DNA from: Thermodesulfobacteriota bacterium
Lineage (GTDB): Bacteria > Desulfobacterota_D > UBA1144 > Nemesobacterales > UBA2774
NCBI GenBank assembly: GCA_040754335.1
Contig: JBFMCV010000002.1
Location: forward strand, 558,001-622,000
DNA: 64,000 nt
Direction of reading: 5' to 3'
Shown: piece after piece, positions 16,508 through 24,125 of the stretch
Numbering within the stretch: position 1 is the first letter of the stretch
Layout of the letters: every line of letters starts with the position of its first letter
Position numbers and translations under genes: made by a program
The notes under the pieces: model-generated
Told to the model about the DNA's origin: nothing
The model's input: only the letters and a program-made list of their open reading frames with translations
Databases searched by the model: none

Positions 16508-16536
16508 TTGGTTTTTATTACCGGAAATAGTATAAT
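16508..16536 (+). promoter_or_regulatory. Promoter of IPTL gene 8
   Basis: TTGGTT, 17-bp spacer, TATAAT at 16531-16536. Confidence 0.6.
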
Positions 16537-16598
16537 GGTGTAAGCGGCTTCTGGCGTGAATTTAATGTCCGCGGATAAAAACTTTGCGGAGGATGGGC

Positions 16599-17351
16599 AT
16601 GGAAAGTATAAAGTCCGTGACAAAACTCCTATTCCCGGCCGCGCTCGTTGCGGTCGTGTTCCTCTCGTGGGCTCTCCCTGCCTCGGCTGGCGTAACATTT
16701 TTATTAGACAAGTCTGATTATATTGAGAACCATCCCAACCAGCTTGTGCAGAACTTCGACGCGGGGAAAGTCGATCCCGGACAGTATGAAACTTGCAACC
16801 AGCCTGTGGATGAGTTTAGCAACGACGACTGCTTCGAACCGGGTGACATATTCCCCGGTCTTGCATTCGAGACATTCCCGTTAGATGCGACCGTCATATT
16901 CCTGGGAGGAATAAATTTTCAAGGGGCGGCGAACCCTCAAAACGCGCTTGCCCGCGGGGGCGGACCGAGCACGTTTGAAATATTGTTCGAGGGCGGCGTG
17001 ACTACCGCGGGAATGGACATCGGGTGTTTTGCCGAGGGCAGCGGCTGCAATACGCTTCAGACGGTAAGGCTCCTCGACGCTAACGGCATTACCATCGATT
17101 CCATAGAAGTGAAAACCGACGACTTCTTCAGCACGTTCGTGGGATTCGATTCAACAGTCCCGGTGGTGAGGGTTGATATCTCGGGCCCGGAGGATATTGC
17201 GCAGGGCGTGGACGAGGTGAGGTTCGGGTTCGGACAACGCGTGTCTAATATCCCGACATTGTCCGAGTGGGGGATGATCGCGGCGGCGGCGGGACTGATG
17301 ATGGTTGGAGTGTGGTTCGCGGTGAGGAGAAGGAAGGCGCGGACTGTTTGA
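16599..17351 (+). CDS. IPTL-CTERM surface protein 8 with a different ectodomain
   Basis: 250 residues from ATG 16599 (GCGGAGGATGGGC upstream). Signal peptide ends PASAG (about residue 32). The ectodomain, about 185 residues, is unlike its neighbours: DKSDYIENHPNQLVQNFDAG, PGLAFETFPL, GINFQGAANPQNALARG and a VVRVDISGPEDIAQGVDEV strand pair. This resembles the jelly-roll-like ectodomains found on PEP-CTERM proteins. It has an ordinary IPTLSEWGM tail and GLMMVGVWFAVRRRKARTV. The same tail DNA on a different domain shows that the tail is modular. Confidence 0.83.
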   Translation: MESIKSVTKLLFPAALVAVVFLSWALPASAGVTFLLDKSDYIENHPNQLVQNFDAGKVDPGQYETCNQPVDEFSNDDCFEPGDIFPGLAFETFPLDATVIFLGGINFQGAANPQNALARGGGPSTFEILFEGGVTTAGMDIGCFAEGSGCNTLQTVRLLDANGITIDSIEVKTDDFFSTFVGFDSTVPVVRVDISGPEDIAQGVDEVRFGFGQRVSNIPTLSEWGMIAAAAGLMMVGVWFAVRRRKARTV

Positions 17352-17431
17352 ATCTGATTTCGTTCGTTGAAATAATGTAAACCCCCACCCAAACCCTCCC
17401 CATTAAATCAAGGGGGAGGGAAGAAAATAAG

Positions 17432-17456
17432 GAGTGGGGGATGATCGCGGCGGCTT
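17432..17456 (+). pseudogene. IPTL tail fragment R1
   Basis: GAGTGGGGGATGATCGCGGC is the 5' part of the tail code (E-W-G-M-I-A-A), 167 bp after the same point in gene 8 and directly behind a B repeat. Confidence 0.75.
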
Positions 17457-17492
17457 GATTCGGAAATAGAGTAAATAATCCAGGAGGATAAT

Positions 17493-18011
17493 ATGAAAAG
17501 AATGATCGGTGTTCGTGCTTTCGTTGCGACGGCGGCTCTGGCCGCGATTATGTTTTTCAGCGTTTCCGCCCACGCACAGCCCGGGCAATGCTTCATAGAA
17601 TTTTGCAAAGAAGCCGAGGGGGTAGTGGGCGTTCCGTTTCAGTTTATAACGTTCACGGAAGTCAATCCCGAGCCGGTGATTCGTGTGCTCGATTCTGGCG
17701 AATGCGTCTCTGTACAGCTGAGCTCCGGGGAAGGGGCCAGTACGCTGATCGAGCTGCCTACGGGCGGATGGTCGTTCTCGGGGGTCGAATGCGACGTAAC
17801 GGACGGGCTCACCGTCACCCCGATCGAGAACGGCGCCGAGATCGAATGTCAGCCTGGCTTCATCGTTGAGACCACTTGCACGATCTCAAACGTGCGTGCG
17901 GTGTCGTCCATTCCGACATTGAGCGAATGGGGCATGATCGCGGCGGCGGGGGGGCTGATGATTGTGGGAGTGTTCTTCGCAATAAGGAAGAGAAGAGCGT
18001 TTAATTCTTAA
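17493..18011 (+). CDS. IPTL-CTERM surface protein 9
   Basis: 172 residues; CAGGAGGATAAT precedes the ATG. Signal peptide ends SAHAQ (about residue 28). The domain starts CFIEFCKEAEGVVG and closes with TTCTISNV, with IELPTGGWSFSGVECD at the turn. The tail is IPTLSEWGM, then GLMIVGVFFAIRKRRAFNS*. The AFNS ending recurs in proteins 13 and 16 and in fragment R2. Confidence 0.85.
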   Translation: MKRMIGVRAFVATAALAAIMFFSVSAHAQPGQCFIEFCKEAEGVVGVPFQFITFTEVNPEPVIRVLDSGECVSVQLSSGEGASTLIELPTGGWSFSGVECDVTDGLTVTPIENGAEIECQPGFIVETTCTISNVRAVSSIPTLSEWGMIAAAGGLMIVGVFFAIRKRRAFNS

Positions 18012-18067
18012 AAGAAAAATATAAATCCCCCCGACCCCCCCTTTACGAAAGGGGGGAATGTAAGAAG

Positions 18068-18154
18068 GAATGGGGCATGATCGCGGCGGCTGCGGGATTA
18101 GGATTGGTGGGCATATTCTTTGCGGTGAAGAGAAGGAAGGCGTTTAATTCTTAA
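18068..18154 (+). pseudogene. IPTL tail copy R2
   Basis: Encodes EWGMIAAAAGLGLVG, a hydrophobic stretch, KRRKAFNS and stop. It starts 143 bp after the equivalent point in gene 9. No start codon or ribosome site of its own. Confidence 0.85.
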
Positions 18155-18211
18155 AAAGAGAAAAGAATAAATCCTCCCTAACCCTCCTTTTTCTAAGGAG
18201 GGAATTAAAGG

Positions 18212-18273
18212 CAGGGTTGGCGATGGCGGGAGTGTGGTTTGCGGTGAGGAGAAGGAAGGCGCGGACTGTTTGA
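18212..18273 (+). pseudogene. IPTL tail fragment R3
   Basis: 3' part only, ending VWFAVRRRKARTV and stop, the same ending as gene 8. Its 5' half is replaced by an A repeat. Confidence 0.8.
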
Positions 18274-18353
18274 ATCTGATTTCGTTCGTTGAAATAATGT
18301 AAACCCCCACCCAAACCCTCCCCCTTAAATCAAGGGGGAGGGAAGAAAATAAG

Positions 18354-18382
18354 GAGTGGGGGATGATCGCGGCGGCGGCGGG
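18354..18382 (+). pseudogene. IPTL tail fragment R4
   Basis: 5' part only (E-W-G-M-I-A-A-A), behind a B repeat. With R3 it duplicates the gene 8 end plus R1. Confidence 0.75.
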
Positions 18383-18402
18383 AGGGGGGATTTAAAATAA
18401 TC

Positions 18403-18431
18403 TTGAATTAAGACTGAATTTGATCTAAAAT
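18403..18431 (+). promoter_or_regulatory. Promoter of IPTL gene 10
   Basis: TTGAAT, 17-bp spacer, TAAAAT at 18426-18431. Confidence 0.6.
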
Positions 18432-18463
18432 CCGGTTTAATTACATGATTGAAGGAGGATTGC

Positions 18464-18979
18464 ATGTATAAAAAATCAGGCAGTTTTCTTGCTTTTCTTC
18501 TATTAATTTCCTTCACAGCAGGCGCAGTTCTCGTGACGGGCCCAGCTAAAGACGCATGGGGTCAGCAGGGGTGTCAGATCGAGGTTATCAAGGCGGCGAT
18601 AGGTGAGGATACGAGTTTCGATTTCACCCGCATGGAGGGGGACTTGGTCCTCGGGGGGTTCACTCTTGTCCCCTTCGATGGAGCTTTTGTTACGGTAATA
18701 GGGCCGGGTACCCCCCTCACGGTTGTTGAGAATGTGCCTGACGGATGGCGGCTCGAGGACGTAATCTGTTTCAACGACGGCGTAGCCATTGAAGAGATCG
18801 AGAACGGGTTTATTGCGACTTGCACAGCCCCGGGGGAAGGTTTTGCGGAATGCACATTCTATAACGTGCAGCTGGATGTGATACCCACGCTGTCCGAGTG
18901 GGGTATGATCGCGGCTGCGGCGGGGTTGATGATCGTCGGTGTGTTCTTTGCGGTGAGGAGGAGACGGGCGGCTGTTTGA
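18464..18979 (+). CDS. IPTL-CTERM surface protein 10
   Basis: 171 residues from ATG 18464 (GAAGGAGGATTGC upstream). Signal peptide ends DAWGQQ (about residue 34). Close paralogue of protein 2 in CQIEVIKAAIGED, VPDGWRLEDVICFNDG and EIENGFIATC, although the stretch between residues 55 and 85 differs. Tail IPTLSEWGM, GLMIVGVFFAVRRRRAAV. Confidence 0.85.
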   Translation: MYKKSGSFLAFLLLISFTAGAVLVTGPAKDAWGQQGCQIEVIKAAIGEDTSFDFTRMEGDLVLGGFTLVPFDGAFVTVIGPGTPLTVVENVPDGWRLEDVICFNDGVAIEEIENGFIATCTAPGEGFAECTFYNVQLDVIPTLSEWGMIAAAAGLMIVGVFFAVRRRRAAV

Positions 18980-19047
18980 TGCAAGATGCAGGATATGCTC
19001 TGCGGCCCGTTCATACTTCGACCCTTCGACTTCGCTCAGGACAGGCT

Positions 19048-19135
19048 CGCAGATCAGTATTATCCTTGCTCCTGTATTTGGCGAAAGCTGAGTAGTGACG
19101 GAGCAATCGCGTATGAGCGCAGATTCTGCGCCTCA
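19048..19135 (+). mobile_element. L element 2
   Basis: Nearly identical to 10627-10715 and in the same position within an F repeat. Confidence 0.65.
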
Positions 19136-19303
19136 GTACGAACGGGTTTATGGATTCCCGATCGGCGCCTGCCCTGAACCATGTCCCGTACTTGATACGG
19201 GATCTATTCAGGGTCGGGAATGACAGATGTTAAAAGACAAAACGAGATGCTGAATAGATCACGGCTCGCAGGCCGGGACGTCGTTCAGCATGACAAGAAT
19301 GCG

Positions 19304-19341
19304 GAAGCCTCTTCCTCCGGTGCGGGGAAGGGGCTTTTTTT
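19304..19341 (+). terminator. Intrinsic terminator
   Basis: AAGCCTCTTCCTCC-loop-GGGGAAGGGGCTTTTTTT. Confidence 0.8.
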
Positions 19342-19421
19342 GGTGAGGCCCTCAAGTTTCATCGAGCTGGACAGGCCGGGTTAACGGTCTGTTAACGAGG
19401 GATGTAATTAATTAAAACTGA

Positions 19422-19450
19422 TTGATTACTCCCTGAAAATATTGTAAAAT
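19422..19450 (+). promoter_or_regulatory. Promoter of IPTL gene 11
   Basis: TTAAAA, 17-bp spacer, TAAAAT at 19445-19450. Confidence 0.45.
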
Positions 19451-19481
19451 CTCCCCAAGAAGCTCTTAAAAGGAGGATCCA

Positions 19482-19988
19482 ATGAGGAAAGTTTCGAGCC
19501 TTTCTGCCTGTCTTTTTCTATTATTTTTAATCGTTTCAGTATATTCCATCACACTTTTAAAGACGCCCGACGCAAGCGCGCAGCAGTGCGGCATAGGCAT
19601 CGGGAAATCCGCGCCCGGCGGGGGTAGCACTGAATTCGGGTTCGAGTTCACGGTCGACGGCGACGGACCCAATTTCGGAACCTTAGCGGACGGACAGTCT
19701 GATGGCGGGGGTTTTTCATCGACCGTCGTCGTGACTGAGCTGCCGCTTGAGGGATGGGAGCTTGTGGACATAGATTGCGAGAGCATCGGCGGAATACTGT
19801 TCGAAATTACTGATAACGGTTTCACGGCTGAATGCGTTGGGATCGGCGAAGGGTTCTGTGTGTTTTTTAACGTGCAGACGAGGAATATCCCCACGCTTTC
19901 GGAGTGGGGTATGATCGCGGCGGCTGGGGGGCTGATGCTGGTGGGAGTGTGGTTTGCGGTGAGGAGAAGGAAGGCTTTAAACATATAA
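19482..19988 (+). CDS. IPTL-CTERM surface protein 11
   Basis: 168 residues; AAAAGGAGGATCC precedes the ATG. Signal peptide ends DASAQQ (about residue 29). The domain starts CGIGIGKSAPGGGSTEF and has VTELPLEGWELVDIDCES, close to protein 5 in this region, and CVFFNV. Tail IPTLSEWGM, GLMLVGVWFAVRRRKALNI. Confidence 0.85.
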   Translation: MRKVSSLSACLFLLFLIVSVYSITLLKTPDASAQQCGIGIGKSAPGGGSTEFGFEFTVDGDGPNFGTLADGQSDGGGFSSTVVVTELPLEGWELVDIDCESIGGILFEITDNGFTAECVGIGEGFCVFFNVQTRNIPTLSEWGMIAAAGGLMLVGVWFAVRRRKALNI

Positions 19989-20045
19989 AAGAATAAATAC
20001 AAATCCTCCCTTGCCCTCCTTTGCCAAAGGAGGGAATTAAAATAT

Positions 20046-20132
20046 AAATGGGGGATGATCGCGGCGGCGGGGGGATTAGGATTGGCAGGAGTGTTCTTCG
20101 CTATAAGGAAGAGAAGAGCGCAGATCGTTTAA
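20046..20132 (+). pseudogene. IPTL tail copy R5
   Basis: Complete tail code (WGMIAAAGGLGLAGV..., RKRRAQIV, stop) starting exactly 144 bp after the equivalent codon of gene 11, with an A repeat between. Confidence 0.85.
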
Positions 20133-20209
20133 ATACTGTTGATTTATAAATGTAAGGTAACACCCCCACCCCAACCCTCCCCCCTTGATATGGGGAGGGA
20201 AATTAAAAG

Positions 20210-20240
20210 GAGTGGGGGATGATCGCGGCGGCTGGGGGAG
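20210..20240 (+). pseudogene. IPTL tail fragment R6
   Basis: 5' part only (E-W-G-M-I-A-A-A-G-G) behind a B repeat (about 20155-20205). Confidence 0.75.
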
Positions 20241-20273
20241 GCAGATATTCAATAGAGTATTGAGGAGGAAATT

Positions 20274-20783
20274 ATGCGTAAGGTTATCGCATCGATCTTG
20301 AGTTTTTTTCTTTTCCTTTTCGCTATATCCAGCGTATTTGCTGACAGGGCGGAGGCCGGCGGCGGTCAGCAAGCTTGTTCGATCGCGATCGCCAAAGAGG
20401 CAACTGTAGCGGGCATACTTTTCGAATTCCTCGTGGAGCCGTCGGTTGGGGATGATTTAATGATCAATACGGTTTCAGGTTCGTCGACCGGGTTTAATTT
20501 GAACTTCGGTCAGTCAGCCGTCGTATCCGAGATCGTGCCCGAGGGATGGAGGCTCGTTGACGTCACTTGTGAATCCGGTCCCGGTATTGCCATAATCATC
20601 GACGAAGAAAACAACGTGCTGATTAATTGCCTGACCGTCAGTGAGGGCGTATGCACTTTTACAAACGTACCGGCGGAGAACATACCCACGCTCAGCGAAT
20701 GGGGGATGATCGCGGCGGCTGGGGGGTTGATGATTGTGGGAGTGTGGTTTGCGGTGAGGAGAAGAAGGGGAAGGGCTGTCTGA
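20274..20783 (+). CDS. IPTL-CTERM surface protein 12
   Basis: 169 residues; GAGGAGGAAATT precedes the ATG. Signal peptide ends near ADRAEAGG (about residue 30). The domain starts CSIAIAKEATVAG and has VSEIVPEGWRLVDVTCESG and CTFTNV. Tail IPTLSEWGM, GLMIVGVWFAVRRRRGRAV. The gene follows fragment R6 by only about 30 bp, so its promoter must overlap the repeat zone or be shared. Confidence 0.85.
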   Translation: MRKVIASILSFFLFLFAISSVFADRAEAGGGQQACSIAIAKEATVAGILFEFLVEPSVGDDLMINTVSGSSTGFNLNFGQSAVVSEIVPEGWRLVDVTCESGPGIAIIIDEENNVLINCLTVSEGVCTFTNVPAENIPTLSEWGMIAAAGGLMIVGVWFAVRRRRGRAV

Positions 20784-21032
20784 CGAAGGATGCACGATGC
20801 AGGATGAAAAAACGAGATCCTGAAACAAGTTCAGGATGACAAGAATGTGAAATTCCCGATCGGTGCCTGCCCTGAACCGTGTCCCGTACTTGATACGGGA
20901 TCTATTCAGGGTCGGGAATGACAACCTTTGAAATCCCCCTTAGTCCCTCCTTCGACCCTTCGTCCTTCGACAGGCTCAGGATGAACGGAGCTCAGGACAG
21001 GCTCTTTTTCTAAGGGGGGAATGAAATGATAA

Positions 21033-21120
21033 GCGGGGGATGATCGCGGCGGCGGCCGGGCTGATGCTGGCGGGAGTGTGGTTTGCGGTACGCAGAAGAA
21101 AGATGCAGGATGCGGGATAA
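21033..21120 (+). pseudogene. IPTL tail copy R7
   Basis: GMIAAAAGLMLAGVWFAV, RRRKMQDAG and stop. The ending is that of proteins 1 and 5, not of the gene directly upstream. Confidence 0.8.
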
Positions 21121-21140
21121 AAGACGAGATTGCCGCGCTG

Positions 21141-21245
21141 CACTCGTATTCACTCGTAGATATATACGGAAAGTTCTTTGCAATGCATAGTTACTTTCTC
21201 ATACTCGGCCGAGAGCGACCGATTCCTCCCTCGGTCGAAATCGTT
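21141..21245. mobile_element. J element in a G repeat
   Basis: Lies between GAGATTGCCGCGCTGC and CTCGCAATGACAGG. The right hairpin is GACCGATTCCTC...GAAATCGTT; the left end is less like the consensus. Confidence 0.5.
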
Positions 21246-21367
21246 GCTCGCAATGACAGGCAACTGAAAATGTAAACCCTCTCACCGAAGAGATGATTTC
21301 GGCGGAGGCGAGTCAGAGAAGGATTGTTAAAAAATAATGCTATCAAACTTTTTTTCAGGAGGATCGT

Positions 21368-21874
21368 ATGCGTAACGTGTTAAATACATTATTGGGGCTT
21401 TCGCTCTTTGTTTTCGTAATACTCGGCATCTCGGGCAGCGCGAGCGCGCAGCAGTGTTTCCTGGAAATATGCAAGTTCGCGGAAGGCGCAGGAGAGACGG
21501 GCTTTACGATCAATTTCGACGAGGGAGGACAGACATTCTCGGTGGAGCTCTTCGACGGCGGCGATTGTTTTACAGAGTCTTTTGGTCCGTCACCCGATCT
21601 TGAGGTGACTGAAACGCCAACGCCTGGCTGGACGCTCCTAGATGTCGTCTGCCAAGGCAGCAGCGATATCTCGTTTACGAGCATACCAGAAGGTATAGAC
21701 GCCGATTGCAACACGACGGCAGAGGCATCAGCGACATGCACGTTCGTAAATGGACGGGGAGTGGCAGCTAATGTTCCAACGCTTTCTGAATGGGGGATGA
21801 TCGCGGCGGCGGGGGGATTAGTCTTGATCGGCGTGTTCTTCGCTCTTAGGAGAAGAAGAGCGTTTAATTCTTAA
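21368..21874 (+). CDS. IPTL-CTERM surface protein 13
   Basis: 168 residues; CAGGAGGATCGT precedes the ATG. Signal peptide ends SASAQQ (about residue 25). The domain starts CFLEICKFAEGAGETGF, with the ETPTPGWTLLDVVCQGS turn and CTFVNG. The tail is the variant VPTLSEWGM (Val for Ile), GLVLIGVFFALRRRRAFNS. No clear -35/-10 pair could be placed upstream. Confidence 0.85.
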   Translation: MRNVLNTLLGLSLFVFVILGISGSASAQQCFLEICKFAEGAGETGFTINFDEGGQTFSVELFDGGDCFTESFGPSPDLEVTETPTPGWTLLDVVCQGSSDISFTSIPEGIDADCNTTAEASATCTFVNGRGVAANVPTLSEWGMIAAAGGLVLIGVFFALRRRRAFNS

Positions 21875-21929
21875 AGGAAGAGAAAAATCCCCCCGACCCC
21901 CCCTTTACGAAAGGGGGGAATGAAAAGAT

Positions 21930-21995
21930 GAATGGGGGTTGATGATTGTGGGCGTGTGGTTCGCTGTGAGGAGGAGAAGGGCGTTAAACGGATGA
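21930..21995 (+). pseudogene. IPTL tail fragment R8
   Basis: Starts with the E-W-G codons 142 bp after the same point in gene 13 but lacks the IAAA codons; continues LMIVGVWFAVRRRRALNG and stop. Confidence 0.75.
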
Positions 21996-22056
21996 ACGAA
22001 TAACTGAAAATCCCCCTTAGTCCCCCTTTGCTAAAGGGGGGAATTAAAGAAAAGTA

Positions 22057-22077
22057 GGGATCGCGGCGGCGGGGGGA
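22057..22077 (+). pseudogene. IPTL tail fragment R9
   Basis: Only the GATCGCGGCGGCGGGGGG stretch, the piece missing from R8, behind another A-like repeat. Confidence 0.6.
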
Positions 22078-22091
22078 ATAACGAGATATAT

Positions 22092-22132
22092 GGAGCCCCT
22101 TCTCTCTAACCGGAGGGAAGGGGCTTTTTTTT
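22092..22132 (+). terminator. Intrinsic terminator
   Basis: GAGCCCCTTCTCTC-loop-GAGGGAAGGGGCTTTTTTTT. Closes the first run of IPTL genes. Confidence 0.85.
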
Positions 22133-22165
22133 GCGGCAATGGGGACGATAGTTTAATATTTAAGT

Positions 22166-22405
22166 ATGACCATGTTTGAAAAACCCGCGTGCCCGGAATG
22201 CGGCTCGCACGACGTCCTGCCGATAGTTTACGGCCTCCCGGGCCCGGAGCTCGAAGCGAGGGCCGTGAGGGGAGAGGTCGTGCTCGGCGGGTGCATCGTG
22301 TACGACAGCGCCCCCGACCTCCACTGCAAATCCTGCAATGCGGAATGGAATGACCAGAGGGCCAAGCGTCTTTTCGAGGAGCACGAGGGGGAGGACGAGT
22401 CATGA
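22166..22405 (+). CDS. Small zinc-ribbon protein
   Basis: 79 residues with a four-cysteine zinc ribbon: CPECG near residue 9 and CKSC near residue 54. Between them is GCIVYDSAPDLH. Similar small bacterial proteins are annotated only as zinc-ribbon proteins. No signal peptide. The start may be the second Met (residue 3). Terminator at 22583 downstream. Confidence 0.75.
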   Translation: MTMFEKPACPECGSHDVLPIVYGLPGPELEARAVRGEVVLGGCIVYDSAPDLHCKSCNAEWNDQRAKRLFEEHEGEDES

Positions 22406-22582
22406 TTCAGGATTTAGAATGCAGAAAAGCATTTTCCCCCTTTAGCAAAGGGGGATACAGGGGGATTTAAAACTAAATCCTCCCTAGCCCTCCTTATTCA
22501 AAGGAGGGAATTGAAAGACAAAAGATGAGAAGCTGAAACGATCCTGAAACAAGTTCAGGACATGGTTCAGCATGACTAATAA

Positions 22583-22620
22583 AAAGCCCCTACACTAGAT
22601 TCAGGTGAAAGGGGTTTTTT
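22583..22620 (+). terminator. Intrinsic terminator
   Basis: AAAAAGCCCCT-loop-AGGGGTTTTTT; a run of A before the stem may let it act in both directions. Confidence 0.75.
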
Positions 22621-22704
22621 GTTGTAATTTGAATATATCGCGGCTGGAAGCCGCTCCTACAGCATGGGAGTTGGAAGGAATCGAATACGAGCGCAGGTTC
22701 TGCG

Positions 22705-23175
22705 CTATTCGATGAAGCGGCGGCAGTCGGGGACCTTGAAGCTCTTGCCTATTACGTCCGACTCGGAGCGCAGCATCTCCGTGAATATTCCCCGGTAGTC
22801 GTTGTCCACCTTCGCGTCGTCGACCTTGAGCATGCAGGTCCCGGAATTGAGCGTCCCACGCGAGCTCACGTACACGGTATGATCGAAGAGCACGTATTCG
22901 AACGGGTTCTTCATCACCTGCCTGTTCCTGAGAGCGGCTATTCCGAAGACCGAGTAGAGGTCTTTCCCGGCGGGGTCGACAGTGAGCGTCTCGAGCGTCC
23001 CGAGCCTCTCGTTCCCGACGCACCTTAACGCGCAGAACGCCTTTATCTGCTCGTCGAGCACGGTCTCCTTTATCACCTGGTCCCTGATGTCTTTGGCGGC
23101 GATGAGCGCGGGGATGAAAAGCGACGCGCCCAGTAGGGCGAGCGCCGCGCACGCGAATTCGAGCGGCCGGTTCAT
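22705..23175 (-). CDS. Secreted or membrane-anchored hypothetical protein
   Basis: 156 residues from the ATG at 23175; earlier in-frame codons come from repeat-like DNA. An N-terminal hydrophobic helix (ACAALALLGASLFIPALIAA) is a signal or anchor. The mature part has several cysteines (CALRCVG, GTCMLKVDD, PDCRRF) and segments such as DLYSVFGIAALRNRQVM. Family not recognised. Confidence 0.7.
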   Translation of the reverse strand: MNRPLEFACAALALLGASLFIPALIAAKDIRDQVIKETVLDEQIKAFCALRCVGNERLGTLETLTVDPAGKDLYSVFGIAALRNRQVMKNPFEYVLFDHTVYVSSRGTLNSGTCMLKVDDAKVDNDYRGIFTEMLRSESDVIGKSFKVPDCRRFIE

Positions 23176-23606
23176 GGGTATAAGTTTAACCGCCGGGCGC
23201 GGGGATGAAAAGATGAGATTGCCGCGGTTGCTTCCGGCTACGCCATTCACCTTCGCTAATCTCCCGGCGGCTCAAAGCCTTTGGGCGGCGTACCGAGCTT
23301 CGGAGGATAAAAAGCTGCGCCGGACAAGCCGCAACCTCGCAACGACAGGAAAATTCATGTACACCCCCGCCCGCGCCGCCTCCGCTATCGCCCTTCGTTT
23401 AAACTTCGGTTGATAAAACGCTTCGGTTGCTTGCCCTCCCCCCTCAGTCGAGGGGGAGGCAAACTAATATGCGGGCGGAGGGGTCGGGCCGCCGGATTAT
23501 GCTGAGTAGCTGGATTGAGTCGTAAGATCACGCCGCGCGTGGTGTGCGCACCCATACTGGTATATACTTGCATGCAGATGTTCTACAGCCGAACACGGAG
23601 GCGGAT
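23176..23606. repeat. Gap with a K insert in a G repeat
   Basis: A G unit (GAGATTGCCGCGGTTGC ... CCTCGCAACGACAGG) is split by K-type sequence (about 23230-23330). A B-like palindrome lies at about 23437-23460. The rest holds nothing I can identify. Confidence 0.6.
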
Positions 23607-24044
23607 ATGAAGATTATCAGGACGGCGTTATTCACGGCGGTACTCCTGTCGGGCGTATGCGCGGCATACGCCGGGGACTCGATGAGCGAGGGCGAGAAGC
23701 TCGAGAGGAAGATGTGGACGATGATCATTGCCGGAAACATGGCCGCGGTCGAGTCGATGATCGCGCCCGGATTCCAGAGCGTCCACGGGGACGGGGCCAG
23801 GGACAGGGACGCGGAGATCAAGCTCCTCAAAGGGCTCGACCCGCTCAAGGTGCAGTTTTCCGATTTCAAGGTTACGGAGCAGGGGGACACCATCATTGTC
23901 ACCTACAGCGTGTCTGTCGCCGAGACAATCGACGGCAGGAGCCTCACGAACCCCGAGCCTACGCCGAGGCAGAGCGTGTGGATAAGAACTCCGTCGGGCT
24001 GGCAGTGGATCGCGCACGCGAACCTGAACCCGATGACGAAGTGA
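23607..24044 (+). CDS. Secreted NTF2-like (DUF4440-type) protein
   Basis: 145 residues. ACGGAGGCGG precedes ATG 23607; signal peptide ends CAAYAG (about residue 23). The remainder matches the NTF2-like/SnoaL fold of DUF4440 proteins: an EKLERKMWTMIIAGNMAAVESMI helix, the APGFQSVH strand, a DGAR-x-RDAEIKLLKG motif, then VTYSVSVAE and SGWQWIAHANL. Members are often ketosteroid-isomerase-like binding domains without known activity. The next gene starts 81 bp downstream on the same strand. Confidence 0.8.
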   Translation: MKIIRTALFTAVLLSGVCAAYAGDSMSEGEKLERKMWTMIIAGNMAAVESMIAPGFQSVHGDGARDRDAEIKLLKGLDPLKVQFSDFKVTEQGDTIIVTYSVSVAETIDGRSLTNPEPTPRQSVWIRTPSGWQWIAHANLNPMTK

Positions 24045-24125
24045 CCGCCCCCGGGCCGGGCACGATTCTCCACTGGTTTTCAGGGGCCGGTTTGGTATAT
24101 AATGTGAACGAACGGGCCCAGGGAG

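Larger units (their letters stand above)
18012..18463. repeat. Gap of tail fragments and palindromes
   Basis: Order: A-like repeat (18022-18060), tail copy R2, A repeat (18171-18208), tail fragment R3, B repeat (18295-18345), tail fragment R4, promoter 18403-18431. Bases 18229-18376 repeat 17308-17453 almost exactly. Confidence 0.8.
18980..19481. repeat. Gap with L element, nested D/C repeat and terminator
   Basis: F units flanking the L element (19048-19135), the D/C composite (19153-19222), a C unit (about 19243-19292), the terminator (19304-19341) and the promoter (19422-19450). Confidence 0.65.
20784..21367. repeat. Repeat mosaic with J element and tail copy R7
   Basis: C (20814-20842), the D/C composite (20848-20922), an A-like repeat holding two F units in its loop (about 20931-21023), tail copy R7, and a G unit split by a J element (21141-21245). 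Confidence 0.7.

Noticed and set aside
22166-22405. Zinc-ribbon protein as a toxin-antitoxin component
   Set aside because: No partner gene, no operator and no family resemblance beyond the CxxC knuckles.
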